64,000 nt of DNA from positions 62,001-126,000 of the forward strand of contig JBAYVD010000007.1 of NCBI GenBank assembly GCA_041674745.1, in the 5' to 3' direction. The translations under genes and the position numbers were made by a program. This stretch comes from UBA2040 sp041674745. GTDB lineage: Bacteria; Bacteroidota; Bacteroidia; Flavobacteriales_D; Crocinitomicaceae. Of the stretch, positions 8,440-17,583 are shown in pieces; position 1 is the first letter of the stretch; each line of letters opens with the position of its first letter. The notes beneath the pieces are model-generated. The model was not told where the DNA came from. It searched no databases and saw only the letters and a program-made list of their open reading frames with translations.

Positions 8440-11400
8440 ATGAAAAATTTACTTTTAATTTTATTCGCTTTCTTTTATTCTCTTGCTTCTTTTGCGCAAC
8501 TTGAAACGGAAAAGCCTACACTCAAAGTTGATTCCAAAGAGTATGAGACGGCAAAATTGAATGGTCTTTTGGATCAATTTAATGTGTCTCCATTTATGGC
8601 TCACGAAACCTACGATATTTCGGCAGAAGATGCCCCTAAAATCAAGAAAAAACCCATTAATACTGTTCCTTCGAAAGCGAGTGGCTGTAATTGTTATGTG
8701 GAGCCAGATTCAACTTATCTATTGGCTTTAGCACCAAATGATGATGGTTCAAGTTCCGCCATTACGATTCCTTTTCCATTTTGTTTTTATGGAGATACAG
8801 TAACAACCATGTATATCAACAACAATGGGAATATTACCTTTGGCTCGCCAATGTCTACCTATAGTGCAACCGCCTTCCCGTCTTCTGGACCACAAATTAT
8901 TGCTCCGTTTTGGGGAGATGTGGATACCCGTGGAGGAAATGGACAAGTATTGTACAAAGTTACACCAACCGCCATCTACATAAACTGGTATCATGTTGGC
9001 TATTTTAGTATCCAAGGTGATAAATTGAATAATTTTCAATTGATTATCACGAATGGGTCTGATCCGGCTATTGACGGCGGTAATGTAGCCTTTTGTTATG
9101 AGGACATGCAATGGACAACAGGAAGTGCATCAAGTGGAGTGAATGGTTTTGGTGGTGTTCCTGCTACGGCTGGTGCAAACAAAGGAAATGGGATTAATTT
9201 CTTCTTGATTGCACGTTTTGACCATCCTGGAACTGATTTTGATGGTGCCTTAGGGAATCCAGATGGAATTAGTTGGTTGGATAACAAAAGTTTTTTCTTC
9301 GATGTTTGTAGTTATATAAATATTCCACCCGTTCCAAATGGAGCCTCATCCTGTGATACATTCAGGGTCTGTTCCATAGGGGATACCGCGGATATTCAGT
9401 TTATTTTCTTGTCGCCAGAAGCCACCCAATCTACGTCCATTGTTATCAATCCGGGTACGTTAACCAATTTACAAGTCATTACCAATGTTCCTGGAAATAC
9501 AGCATATACAGTCCTCAGGGTACCTGGAGCGGCTGCCTTTGTGGGGACTCATACTGTAGAAATAACGGCTACGGACAATGGAACGCCCACTGGAATTACA
9601 ACGCTTTATTTAACCGTCATAATTGATTCCGCTGGAACCGCGAATTTCAACCCCATACTTTCACCCGTCACGGGATGTGATTCTATTTTGGTGGATGTGC
9701 TGAACGGTCCTTACGATTCGTATCTCTGGGATAATTTGCTCTTAGATAGTTCAATATATGTGAGCAGCGCCTTGCAAAATTTTGGAGTTACCGTTTCTAA
9801 AAATGGCTGCTTCAAGCGAATTGACACGAACTTTTTGGTTTCACCATCCTTCAATATTAGCTTGATTGGAAACCCGGAGCTTTGTCCAGGAATTTTAACA
9901 TCGAATTTTGCGATGCCAGATTCATTGAATTATGGGCCTGCAACTTGGGGTTTAACCAATGCAGGGTTGGATTCTTTGTACAGTAATAACCTGGGTGTTG
10001 GAACCTACACGATTAGCGTGACGGATACATTTGGTGTTTGTACAGTAGATACAACATTCACGGTTACAGCGCTGCCAGCCATCAGTTTGCAACCAGATGA
10101 CACGATTTGTGGTCAAAGTTATGTATTTACAGGCAATACAGGTGGTACCGGTTCGGGAATTTGGTCTTTCGTTTCGACGGGTTCAAATCCAGTTTTTCAG
10201 TCTACTGCGAACATGAATACCACTGTTATTTTGGGTACAACGGGTATTTATGATTTGATTTACACAGACAATTTCTGTATTGATGACGATACTGTAAGGA
10301 TAACCGTAATGCATCCGTTTACGGCCGCTTCTCAATTATCCGGTAGTCCATTTTATTGTCCTGGTGAAGCGGGCGCGAATATGGTGGTGACGGATTCACT
10401 TCATTTTGGATCCATTACATGGAATAATCCAAATGCAACCAATGGTATTTTTAACCAAACTTTGCCCCCAGGAACGTACACAGTCACTTTAGTAGATACG
10501 TTGGGTCAATGCTCATCCTCCACGACTTTTACGGTTACAACGCAACCGGCCATCGTTTTGATGTCTGATACGGTAATTTGCGGTAATACGGTCGTTATGA
10601 ATGCCAATTCAGGTGGCAGCGGAACAGGGTCTTGGAGTATTGTCTCTGGTCCAGGCGTTCCGGTATTCCAAAGTGCTACGGCTTTGAATCAAACAGTTAC
10701 ATTCCCTGTTGGCGTGTATGGATTCTATGTGTTGAAATACACCGATGCAAACTGCCCTGATTCAGATGAAATACAAGTTTTTTACAGCCCACCACCAGCC
10801 ATCGTTTTCAATAACGTTGATTTCTTTATCTGTCCGGGTGACTTTGAAAATGTGATCCTTACTGATACTTTGACATTGGCACAAGCATCTTGGGATTCGG
10901 GAGCACAAACGGGCTTCATTTCATTCTTGACCGCAGGAACACATACAGTGGAAGTGACCAATTTATCTGGTTGTACAAATGACTCTACCTTTACTATTTT
11001 GACACAAATTGTTACTCAATTACTAGAGCACCCTGAAGCGTGTGGAGATGTGTTGGATTTAAACGGAAACATTGGTTTGGATAACGGATTGTGGAGCAAA
11101 ATTTCTGGCCCAGGAACAGCGACATTTAATCCAATTGATTCGATTCAAACTGTAGTGACTTGGTCTAAACCAGGAACCTATACCATCATGTATACGGAGC
11201 CGATTTGTTTGCAACCGGATACAATTACGATCAATGTTACTTTCTATCCATATTCAGAAGTTGGCAATGAAGTCGGTTGTTTAGGAATTGCACAAACCGT
11301 AACGGCTTATTCAGTTTGGGACAATGTGACCAGCTATGAATGGAGTGATGGTCAAACCGGTTCTACAGCGACTTTTACCGTGCCAGGTTATTATTATTTG

Positions 11401-11745
11401 ACGTCAACGAACGCCTGTGGCACGCATGTTTGGGATTTCTATTACGACGCGCATGTTTGTGATATCGTGATGCCAAATGTATTTACGCCGAATGGTGATT
11501 TAATCAATATGATGTATGGACCAATTGGTGCCGATCCTGCTGGGTTATCTTCCTTTAATTGTAAGTTGTTCAATCGTTGGGGTAACCTAATGTATGAATT
11601 CACAGATGTAACAAAAGGTTGGGATGGTAGAACATCCAACGGAAACTTTGCAGATGATGGTGTTTATTTCTACAAAATTGAAGCCAAAGACATTGAAGGA
11701 AAATCTTTGGATAAACAAGGATTCTTCCACCTAGTACAAAATTAA
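8440..11745 (+). CDS. large secreted nidogen-like-domain protein with T9SS type B C-terminus
   Basis: I chose the ATG at 8440 because MKNLLLILFAFFYSLASFAQ is a standard signal peptide and a -7 box lies too close to the ATG at 8425. The 1101-residue product is a longer paralog of the 5981 gene. It has the same pro-region, the same nidogen-like domain (about 90-295; IAPFWGDVDTRGG, DGISWLDN) and the same type B sorting domain over the last ~92 residues (MPNVFTPNGDLIN, FNRWGN, GWDGRT). The extra length lies in the middle: a ~150-residue module, beginning with a Cys-Pro-Gly (CPG) motif and holding a GTYT/GTHT-V motif, occurs three times here and once in the paralog. It is probably a surface adhesin or matrix protein exported by T9SS. 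Confidence 0.85.
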   Translation: MKNLLLILFAFFYSLASFAQLETEKPTLKVDSKEYETAKLNGLLDQFNVSPFMAHETYDISAEDAPKIKKKPINTVPSKASGCNCYVEPDSTYLLALAPNDDGSSSAITIPFPFCFYGDTVTTMYINNNGNITFGSPMSTYSATAFPSSGPQIIAPFWGDVDTRGGNGQVLYKVTPTAIYINWYHVGYFSIQGDKLNNFQLIITNGSDPAIDGGNVAFCYEDMQWTTGSASSGVNGFGGVPATAGANKGNGINFFLIARFDHPGTDFDGALGNPDGISWLDNKSFFFDVCSYINIPPVPNGASSCDTFRVCSIGDTADIQFIFLSPEATQSTSIVINPGTLTNLQVITNVPGNTAYTVLRVPGAAAFVGTHTVEITATDNGTPTGITTLYLTVIIDSAGTANFNPILSPVTGCDSILVDVLNGPYDSYLWDNLLLDSSIYVSSALQNFGVTVSKNGCFKRIDTNFLVSPSFNISLIGNPELCPGILTSNFAMPDSLNYGPATWGLTNAGLDSLYSNNLGVGTYTISVTDTFGVCTVDTTFTVTALPAISLQPDDTICGQSYVFTGNTGGTGSGIWSFVSTGSNPVFQSTANMNTTVILGTTGIYDLIYTDNFCIDDDTVRITVMHPFTAASQLSGSPFYCPGEAGANMVVTDSLHFGSITWNNPNATNGIFNQTLPPGTYTVTLVDTLGQCSSSTTFTVTTQPAIVLMSDTVICGNTVVMNANSGGSGTGSWSIVSGPGVPVFQSATALNQTVTFPVGVYGFYVLKYTDANCPDSDEIQVFYSPPPAIVFNNVDFFICPGDFENVILTDTLTLAQASWDSGAQTGFISFLTAGTHTVEVTNLSGCTNDSTFTILTQIVTQLLEHPEACGDVLDLNGNIGLDNGLWSKISGPGTATFNPIDSIQTVVTWSKPGTYTIMYTEPICLQPDTITINVTFYPYSEVGNEVGCLGIAQTVTAYSVWDNVTSYEWSDGQTGSTATFTVPGYYYLTSTNACGTHVWDFYYDAHVCDIVMPNVFTPNGDLINMMYGPIGADPAGLSSFNCKLFNRWGNLMYEFTDVTKGWDGRTSNGNFADDGVYFYKIEAKDIEGKSLDKQGFFHLVQN

Positions 11746-11779
11746 ATCGACAGTTTTTTGCGATATTAGCAGAAAAAAG

Positions 11780-12640
11780 TTGACAACACTAAAACAGTTA
11801 AAAATTGAATTTGAAGAGAGGTTTCACCAAAAGTGGACCTCTCTTGCTGTTCTGTACCATTACAAAGCAATAATTAGTCAATTAACGGAAATTCCCTTCA
11901 ATCAAGTTGTTTTCCATTTGGAAGATTCGCTCGATGAAGGAAAGGTATCCCTATTTAAATCACACATCGAACGTTTGGATGCCGATGAGCCATTGCAGCA
12001 CATTGTGGGTGAAACGGATTTCATGGGGTATAAAATTATTTGTTCTCCGGATGCACTGATTCCTAGACCAGAAACGGAAGAATTGGTTGAATTAGTGCTT
12101 TCAAAAATTGATGCAAACAAAGACTCCAAAATTTTAGATTTGTGCACCGGAACAGGTTGTATTGCAATTGCTTTGGCAATATTAGCACCCAAGGCATCAC
12201 TTTTTGGTATAGATTTATTCGAAAGAACTCTGGATTTAGCGAAATTGAATGGGCGGCAAAACGAGGTGTCAATCGAATGGTCTAAGGCGGATGTTCTTTC
12301 CGAACTGGAAATGAAATCTTTTCAAACGAATGATTTTGCCGTATGGGTTTCAAATCCGCCCTATATTCCAAACCGAGAAAAAAGTGAAATGTCCGAAAAT
12401 GTTGTTCTTTTTGAACCGCATGATGCCTTGTTTGTGCCTGACAATGATCCCTTACTTTTCTATCGAAAAATTACAGATTTGGCTCAGAGTGGGCTGCAAA
12501 AAGGCGGGTGGCTTTTTTTTGAAATCCATGAAAATTTTGGCAAAGAAATGATAGCTTTGTTACAAGAATATAATTTTACGAATATTTCGCTTAAGCAAGA
12601 TATGCAAGGGAAAGATCGTATGATTTACGGTCAAAAATAA
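11780..12640 (+). CDS. prmC: peptide chain release factor N5-glutamine methyltransferase PrmC
   Basis: PrmC methylates the GGQ glutamine of release factors RF1/RF2 using SAM. The 286-residue protein has the N-terminal helical domain (1-90), then IPRPETEELVELVL, the SAM motif ILDLCTGTGCIAIALA (about 117-132) and the catalytic VSNPPYIP (NPPY, about residue 192). The length is typical. The start is a TTG at 11780; no ATG lies in frame until far inside the fold, so an N-terminal domain of normal size requires the TTG. It heads a compact row with ligA (6 bases apart), DUF6913 and dapA. TTG start use is worth noting but the gene looks intact. Confidence 0.9.
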   Translation: MTTLKQLKIEFEERFHQKWTSLAVLYHYKAIISQLTEIPFNQVVFHLEDSLDEGKVSLFKSHIERLDADEPLQHIVGETDFMGYKIICSPDALIPRPETEELVELVLSKIDANKDSKILDLCTGTGCIAIALAILAPKASLFGIDLFERTLDLAKLNGRQNEVSIEWSKADVLSELEMKSFQTNDFAVWVSNPPYIPNREKSEMSENVVLFEPHDALFVPDNDPLLFYRKITDLAQSGLQKGGWLFFEIHENFGKEMIALLQEYNFTNISLKQDMQGKDRMIYGQK

Positions 12641-12646
12641 TACAAA

Positions 12647-14659
12647 ATGAATTCAGATTTGGCGCAAAAGAAAATAGCGGAGTTGATTGAGAAAATCAAT
12701 CACCTAAATCATGCTTACTATATCGACAATGTTTCTGAAGTGTCAGATTTTGAATTCGACACACTGTTAAAAGAATTGCAGGAGCTGGAATCAAATTTCC
12801 CGCAATACGTTGATAAAAATTCACCAACCAAGCGAGTCGGGGGAGATATTACCAAAAAATTTCAATCGGTGGTGCATCGCTACCCAATGCTTTCTCTCTC
12901 GAATACCTATTCTGAAGAAGAAATAATGGAATGGGAAAACCGCATCAAAAAGATCAGTGAAGGCAATTTGGAGTACGTATGCGAACTCAAATACGATGGC
13001 GTAGCGATTGGGTTGCATTATGAAAATGGAGAGCTAGTGCAGGGCTTGACGCGTGGCGATGGAACGAAAGGTGAAGATGTTACCACCAATGTCAAAACGA
13101 TTCGAACGATTCCTTTGTCTTTAAAGGGAGATTTTCCAACTGATTTCGAGATTCGTGGCGAAATATTTTTCCCTTTGGAAAATTTCAACGCCATCAACGA
13201 AACAAGAAAAGAAGCCGGGGAAGCCGAATTTGCGAACCCACGGAATTCTGCTTCTGGAACGTTGAAATCCCAAGATTCTAAAGTGGTAGCCGAGCGAGGC
13301 TTGGATTGTTTTCTTTACGGAATTTACGGAGCTGATTTGCCGTTGGACGGTCACTATGAAAGTGTCTTAAAGGCGAAAGATTGGGGTTTTAAAGTACCTG
13401 ATCCCCAACAAAATTACATAGCCAAAGTCGACTCGATTGATGGAATTATGGAATTCATTCATTTTTGGGATAAAAAACGATACGACTTGCCTTTTGAAAT
13501 AGACGGCGTGGTGATCAAAGTGAACAATTACGACATGCAAGAGGAATTAGGCTTCACGGCCAAATCTCCTCGGTGGGCGATTGCTTATAAATTTAAAACG
13601 GAACGGGTTTCAACGGTTTTGGAATCGGTCAGTTACCAAGTTGGTAGAACGGGAGCCATCACACCCGTTGCCAATTTAAAGGCGGTTTCTTTGGGCGGAA
13701 CGGTGGTTCGAAGAGCATCATTGCACAATGCCGACCAAATCGAAAAACTGAATTTGTGCGAAGGCGATACTGTATTTGTCGAAAAAGGAGGTGAAATCAT
13801 TCCGAAAATTGTCGGTGTGGATGAAAATGCTCGTTTGAGCAATCAGCCGATTCAATTTTTGGAAAATTGTCCGGAATGCGCAACACTCTTGATTCGAAGA
13901 GAAGGAGAAGTGCAACATTTTTGTCCCAATGAAATCGGTTGTCCTCCTCAAATAAAAGGAAGAATCGAACATTTCATTGGTCGAAAAGCGATGGATATAG
14001 AAGGTTTGGGAGCCGAAACAGTGGATTTGTTGGTCAATAAAAAACTGATTGAAAATGCGGCTGATTTGTACGATTTAACCTTCGATGAGGTCGTGAATTT
14101 GGATCGAATGGCGGATAAATCAGCGGATAATTTGATTCAAGGCGTCATTAAATCAAAAAGTAACCCGTTTGAGAAAGTACTTTTTGCCATCGGGATTCGA
14201 TTCGTTGGAGAAACGGTTGCTAAAAAATTGGCGAAGCGTTTTAAAACGATGGAAAATTTGCAGTTGGCAACCTTTGATGAACTCGTCGCAACGGATGAAA
14301 TTGGAGAGAAAATAGCCATTTCGGTTCAAAATTTCTTCTTAGACGAGCGAAATATCCTGTTTATTCAACGATTGAAAGTGGCAGGTTTGACTTTTGAAAT
14401 GGAGGAAAACCAGGGAGCTTCTGAAAAATTGGCGGGATTGACCTTTGTCGTTTCGGGTGTGTTTCAAAAGTTTTCCCGAGATGGAATCAAAGAAACGATT
14501 GAGGAAAATGGTGGAAAAATGAGTTCTTCTATTTCTGCTAAAACAAATTATGTGGTGGCAGGCGACAACATGGGACCAGCCAAACTAAAGAAAGCAGCTG
14601 ATCTCGGTGTTCAAATCATCAACGAAGATGATTTATTAAAACTATTGGGCAATGAGTAA
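12647..14659 (+). CDS. ligA: NAD-dependent DNA ligase LigA
   Basis: LigA seals nicks in replication and repair using NAD+. The 670-residue length is normal. The AMP-accepting lysine is K115 in CELKYDGVA (KxDG). The adenylation domain includes GEIFFPLENFNAIN and FANPRNSASGTLK. The OB fold follows, then a Cys4 zinc site (CPEC...CPNEIGC), helix-hairpin-helix repeats (GIRFVGETVAKKL) and a C-terminal BRCT domain (LAGLTFVVSGVF onward). It starts 6 bases after prmC and overlaps the next gene by 8 bases, so the cluster is probably one operon. Confidence 0.96.
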   Translation: MNSDLAQKKIAELIEKINHLNHAYYIDNVSEVSDFEFDTLLKELQELESNFPQYVDKNSPTKRVGGDITKKFQSVVHRYPMLSLSNTYSEEEIMEWENRIKKISEGNLEYVCELKYDGVAIGLHYENGELVQGLTRGDGTKGEDVTTNVKTIRTIPLSLKGDFPTDFEIRGEIFFPLENFNAINETRKEAGEAEFANPRNSASGTLKSQDSKVVAERGLDCFLYGIYGADLPLDGHYESVLKAKDWGFKVPDPQQNYIAKVDSIDGIMEFIHFWDKKRYDLPFEIDGVVIKVNNYDMQEELGFTAKSPRWAIAYKFKTERVSTVLESVSYQVGRTGAITPVANLKAVSLGGTVVRRASLHNADQIEKLNLCEGDTVFVEKGGEIIPKIVGVDENARLSNQPIQFLENCPECATLLIRREGEVQHFCPNEIGCPPQIKGRIEHFIGRKAMDIEGLGAETVDLLVNKKLIENAADLYDLTFDEVVNLDRMADKSADNLIQGVIKSKSNPFEKVLFAIGIRFVGETVAKKLAKRFKTMENLQLATFDELVATDEIGEKIAISVQNFFLDERNILFIQRLKVAGLTFEMEENQGASEKLAGLTFVVSGVFQKFSRDGIKETIEENGGKMSSSISAKTNYVVAGDNMGPAKLKKAADLGVQIINEDDLLKLLGNE

Positions 14660-15119
14660 TGCAGTTTTAGGCAATCACAACGAACGAATAATTGTTTTTT
14701 ACACCTTTACGGATGTGAGAGAATTCAACAAGTTCAAGCAATCGATGGATTTGATTATCAATCCAAAAGTGTTGCATAGCACAGTTATTGTCGTATTTGT
14801 AGAAAACGCAAACGATAAAAACACACTGCCCCAAGCAGCAAGATTGAATTATTTGTCCAAAAGCGATTTTAATTTTTTTGGTCAATACAAAGACAAGAAA
14901 TTTGGTGAATTAATGAAGGCAAAATACGATCAATTGGTCGTGTTTGGTGCTGTGGATGAAAAGCAAGTCAAACGCATCAACAAAGTGACTGCCAAAACCA
15001 GAATTGTTACAAATTCAACAGAAAACTTGAAATCCGATATAAGTATTAAAGCGAACGCTATCAGCATTGAACAAATCGTTAATTTTGCAAAAGAAACTTT
15101 AGAAAAAATTCAACCATGA
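14652..15119 (+). CDS. DUF6913 family protein
   Basis: The 155-residue soluble protein has no signal peptide. It overlaps ligA by 8 bases and dapA by 4 bases. Its position between ligA and dapA, and a mixed alpha/beta pattern (IIVFYTFTDVREFNKFKQ, YDQLVVFGAVDEKQVKRI), match the conserved Bacteroidota family I know as DUF6913. No catalytic motif is recognisable and no function is known. The conserved position suggests co-expression rather than a shared pathway. Confidence 0.6.
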   Translation: MSNAVLGNHNERIIVFYTFTDVREFNKFKQSMDLIINPKVLHSTVIVVFVENANDKNTLPQAARLNYLSKSDFNFFGQYKDKKFGELMKAKYDQLVVFGAVDEKQVKRINKVTAKTRIVTNSTENLKSDISIKANAISIEQIVNFAKETLEKIQP

Positions 15120-15997
15120 ACAATCCCTTCAAAGGTGCCGGAACGGCATTGGTAACACCCTTTAAAAAAGATTACAGCATTGATTTTGAATCTTTAAAGA
15201 AATTGATTGAATTTCAAATCGCAGGTGATATTGACTTTTTGGTGGTACAAGGTACAACGGGAGAATCACCAACGTTGTCGTGGGAGGAAAAATTGGAAAT
15301 TTTGAAAACGGTTACTGACGTTAATGCTGGCAGAAAACCGATAGTTTTTGGTCTTGGTGGTAATAATACGATGGAAATTGCGAGCAAAATGAAATCAATT
15401 CCAAACACAGTAGACGGAATTTTGTCGGTTTCACCATACTACAACAAACCGATTCAAAAAGGAATTGTTGAGCATTTCAAATACATCAGTTCGCAAACTG
15501 ATTTGCCAATTATTTTGTACAATGTTCCGGGAAGAACGGGTTCCAATATGAGTGTTGAAACCACGATTGAATTGTCAAAAGTTGAAAACATCGTAGCGGT
15601 AAAAGAAGCGTCTGGAAACATGGAGCAAATCATGGAGATTATCCGCCAACGACCAGCTGGATTTGGTGTATTGTCAGGGGACGATGCTTTGGTATTACCT
15701 TTGGTCGCTGCAGGAGCTGACGGTGTTATTTCCGTCGTTTCCAATTCGTTTCCAAAACAGTTTTCGGACTTGGTAAAATGGACAGCTACCGAAAAACATC
15801 AAGCAGCGGTTGCGATTCATTACAATCTGACAGAAATTACACGCTATTTCTTTGCCGAAGGAAATCCAGGTGGCATAAAAGAGGCGTTGTTGGAATTGGG
15901 ATTAATGGAAAACTGTATGCGTATGCCTTTGTACAATGTTTCCAATGAATTGGCCGAAAAAATCAAAGCAGAAACAAGAAGAATCGTGAAAGGATAA
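15116..15997 (+). CDS. dapA: 4-hydroxy-tetrahydrodipicolinate synthase DapA
   Basis: DapA condenses pyruvate with aspartate semialdehyde, the first step towards diaminopimelate and lysine. The 293-residue TIM barrel shows GAGTALVTPF, QGTTGESPTL, the catalytic Tyr135 in ILYNVPGRTG and the Schiff-base Lys163 in AVKEASGN. GVLSGDDALVLP follows, all at the usual spacing. It overlaps the DUF6913 gene by 4 bases and is the last gene of the prmC-ligA row; a hairpin terminator follows at 16038. Diaminopimelate made here feeds the peptidoglycan substrate recycled by the Mpl-type ligase at 38130. Confidence 0.95.
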   Translation: MNNPFKGAGTALVTPFKKDYSIDFESLKKLIEFQIAGDIDFLVVQGTTGESPTLSWEEKLEILKTVTDVNAGRKPIVFGLGGNNTMEIASKMKSIPNTVDGILSVSPYYNKPIQKGIVEHFKYISSQTDLPIILYNVPGRTGSNMSVETTIELSKVENIVAVKEASGNMEQIMEIIRQRPAGFGVLSGDDALVLPLVAAGADGVISVVSNSFPKQFSDLVKWTATEKHQAAVAIHYNLTEITRYFFAEGNPGGIKEALLELGLMENCMRMPLYNVSNELAEKIKAETRRIVKG

Positions 15998-16029
15998 TTC
16001 CTGCATCGATAGAAAATCAAAATATACAT

Positions 16030-16037
16030 TACCTTTG
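16030..16037 (+). promoter_or_regulatory. -7 box TACCTTTG ahead of the DHH phosphoesterase gene
   Basis: TACCTTTG fits TAnnTTTG exactly and ends at the base before the dapA terminator stem. Transcription would begin inside the hairpin, so the new transcript would carry only part of the stem. The next ATG is 36 bases downstream. Confidence 0.45.
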
Positions 16038-16064
16038 AAGCCTCGAGAATTATCGGGGCTTTTT
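16038..16064 (+). terminator. rho-independent terminator after dapA
   Basis: AAGCCTCGA (16038-16046) pairs with TCGGGGCTT (16053-16061) over a 6-base loop, 9 bp with one G-T pair. A TTTT run follows, then ACTTTTTT. It ends the prmC-ligA-DUF6913-dapA row, 9 bases before the next gene. Confidence 0.75.
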
Positions 16065-16072
16065 ACTTTTTT

Positions 16073-17068
16073 ATGACGAAATACCAAGAAATTATCCAAG
16101 CGGTTGAGGCTGCAAATCGCATTGTCATTACGGCTCATAAATCGCCCGACGGTGATTCCATTGGCAGCTCCATGGGTTTGTATGAATACCTGAAAAATAA
16201 AGACAAGAAAGTGACCATTTGTCATCCAGATCCATTTCCCAATTTTTTGGCTTGGGTACCGAACGTGGATGAAATTCTGAATTTTGAAGAGCATGCAGAA
16301 AAAATAAAAGAAGATTTTGCACAAGCGAATCTAATTTTTGCTCTGGATTACAATCATCCAAGTCGTTTAGGCGATGAGATGAGTGTTTTATTGGAAGGTG
16401 CTAAAAATAAGACCATCATGATGGATCATCATTTGAATCCAGCTGATTTTGCTTATATTTCTTTGAGTGAACCAGCCGTTTGTTCGACCAGTCAATTGGT
16501 GTATGAATTGGTGGCTGAAGATGGATTGGACAAGTTGAATGCAGCCATTGGAATTCCACTTTATTTAGGAATCATGACCGATACGGGATCCTTTCGATTC
16601 AATTCGGTAACACCACGTACCCACGAAATCTTAGCGCATCTGCTATCCGTAGGTGTCAATCATACCGATATCCATGAAGCTGTTTTTGGACAAAATTCAT
16701 TGAATCAATTGCGCTTGCGCTCGTATGCCATTTGCAACAAGTTAGAAATAATTGAAGAAGGTAAAGTTGCGGTTATGTCTTTGTCATCCAATGAATTGGA
16801 TGCGTATCATTACGAAAAAGGAGACACAGAAGGATTGGTAAATGTAGCGTTGAGTGTAACCGGAGTGAAATTAGCCGTTTTCTTACAAGAAAAAGAGGGT
16901 AAAGTGAAAATATCCTTCCGGTCCAAAGGCAATCAAGCGGTGAACCAATTGGCGGGTGATCATTTCGAAGGAGGTGGTCATGCAATGGCTTCAGGCGGAA
17001 TTAGTTATGTTCCTTTAGCGGAAACCATTGAAAAATTAAAAAGTGTCATCCATTCGTACGTAATATGA
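16073..17068 (+). CDS. nrnA: DHH-family phosphoesterase, NrnA-like (nanoRNase / pAp phosphatase)
   Basis: NrnA-type enzymes degrade short RNA oligomers and dephosphorylate pAp. The 331-residue protein has the DHH metal motifs: AHKSPDGDSIGS (D26, D28), LDYNH (D92) and the name motif MMDHH (D118-H120). The C-terminal DHHA1 domain ends in the substrate loop GGGHAMASGG. Length and domain order are normal. The next gene overlaps by 4 bases, linking it to two FKBP lipoproteins; this neighbourhood resembles the gldI locus of flavobacteria. The family is sure; the split of activity between nanoRNA and pAp is not visible. Confidence 0.88.
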   Translation: MTKYQEIIQAVEAANRIVITAHKSPDGDSIGSSMGLYEYLKNKDKKVTICHPDPFPNFLAWVPNVDEILNFEEHAEKIKEDFAQANLIFALDYNHPSRLGDEMSVLLEGAKNKTIMMDHHLNPADFAYISLSEPAVCSTSQLVYELVAEDGLDKLNAAIGIPLYLGIMTDTGSFRFNSVTPRTHEILAHLLSVGVNHTDIHEAVFGQNSLNQLRLRSYAICNKLEIIEEGKVAVMSLSSNELDAYHYEKGDTEGLVNVALSVTGVKLAVFLQEKEGKVKISFRSKGNQAVNQLAGDHFEGGGHAMASGGISYVPLAETIEKLKSVIHSYVI

Positions 17069-17583
17069 AACTACTAGTAGTTGTTTTTTTCGTTGTAGGC
17101 TTGTTTTCATGCAAAGACAATGGGCAAGAACAAAAGCCAGCTGTCAAATGGACCAAAGCTCAGTCGACCGAATTGAACAAGGAATTGGCAGAACAAGAAA
17201 AGATTGATATTCAGCTTTTCTTGGATAGAAAACCAACTTGGAAAATGGAAGAATCGGGTTCTGGATTGTATTATTACATCTACGAGAAAGGATCAGGACC
17301 TGCAGCGGTTTCTGGAAGTTATGCGCAAATTTCGTTTGAGATTAGTTTGTTGGATGGTACGCTCTGTTACAAAACGGAGGAGAATGAAATTGAAGAATTT
17401 CGAGTAGACAAAAGTCAGGTGGAAACCGGAGTTCAGGAGGCGATCAAGTTGATGCGTGAAGGAGACAAAGCAAAATTAATTATCCCAAGTCATTTGGCGC
17501 ATGGCTTGTCTGGAGATATGAATAAAATTCCACCTTTGACACCCATTGTTGTGGACGTTGAATTGTATAAAGTATTGAGATGA
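17065..17583 (+). CDS. gldI: FKBP-type peptidyl-prolyl isomerase lipoprotein, GldI-like
   Basis: The 172-residue protein starts with a lipoprotein signal peptide (LLVVVFFVVGLFSC, lipobox LFSC). It then has one FKBP fold: YAQISFEISLLDGTLCY, VETGVQEAIKLMREGDKAKLIIPSHLAHG and a final VVDVELYKV strand. In gliding flavobacteria the FKBP lipoprotein GldI is needed for motility and T9SS function, and I recall it lying beside a DHH phosphoesterase as here. The gene symbol is an inference from position and family, since several FKBP lipoproteins share this fold. It overlaps both neighbours by 4 bases. Confidence 0.65.
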   Translation: MKLLVVVFFVVGLFSCKDNGQEQKPAVKWTKAQSTELNKELAEQEKIDIQLFLDRKPTWKMEESGSGLYYYIYEKGSGPAAVSGSYAQISFEISLLDGTLCYKTEENEIEEFRVDKSQVETGVQEAIKLMREGDKAKLIIPSHLAHGLSGDMNKIPPLTPIVVDVELYKVLR

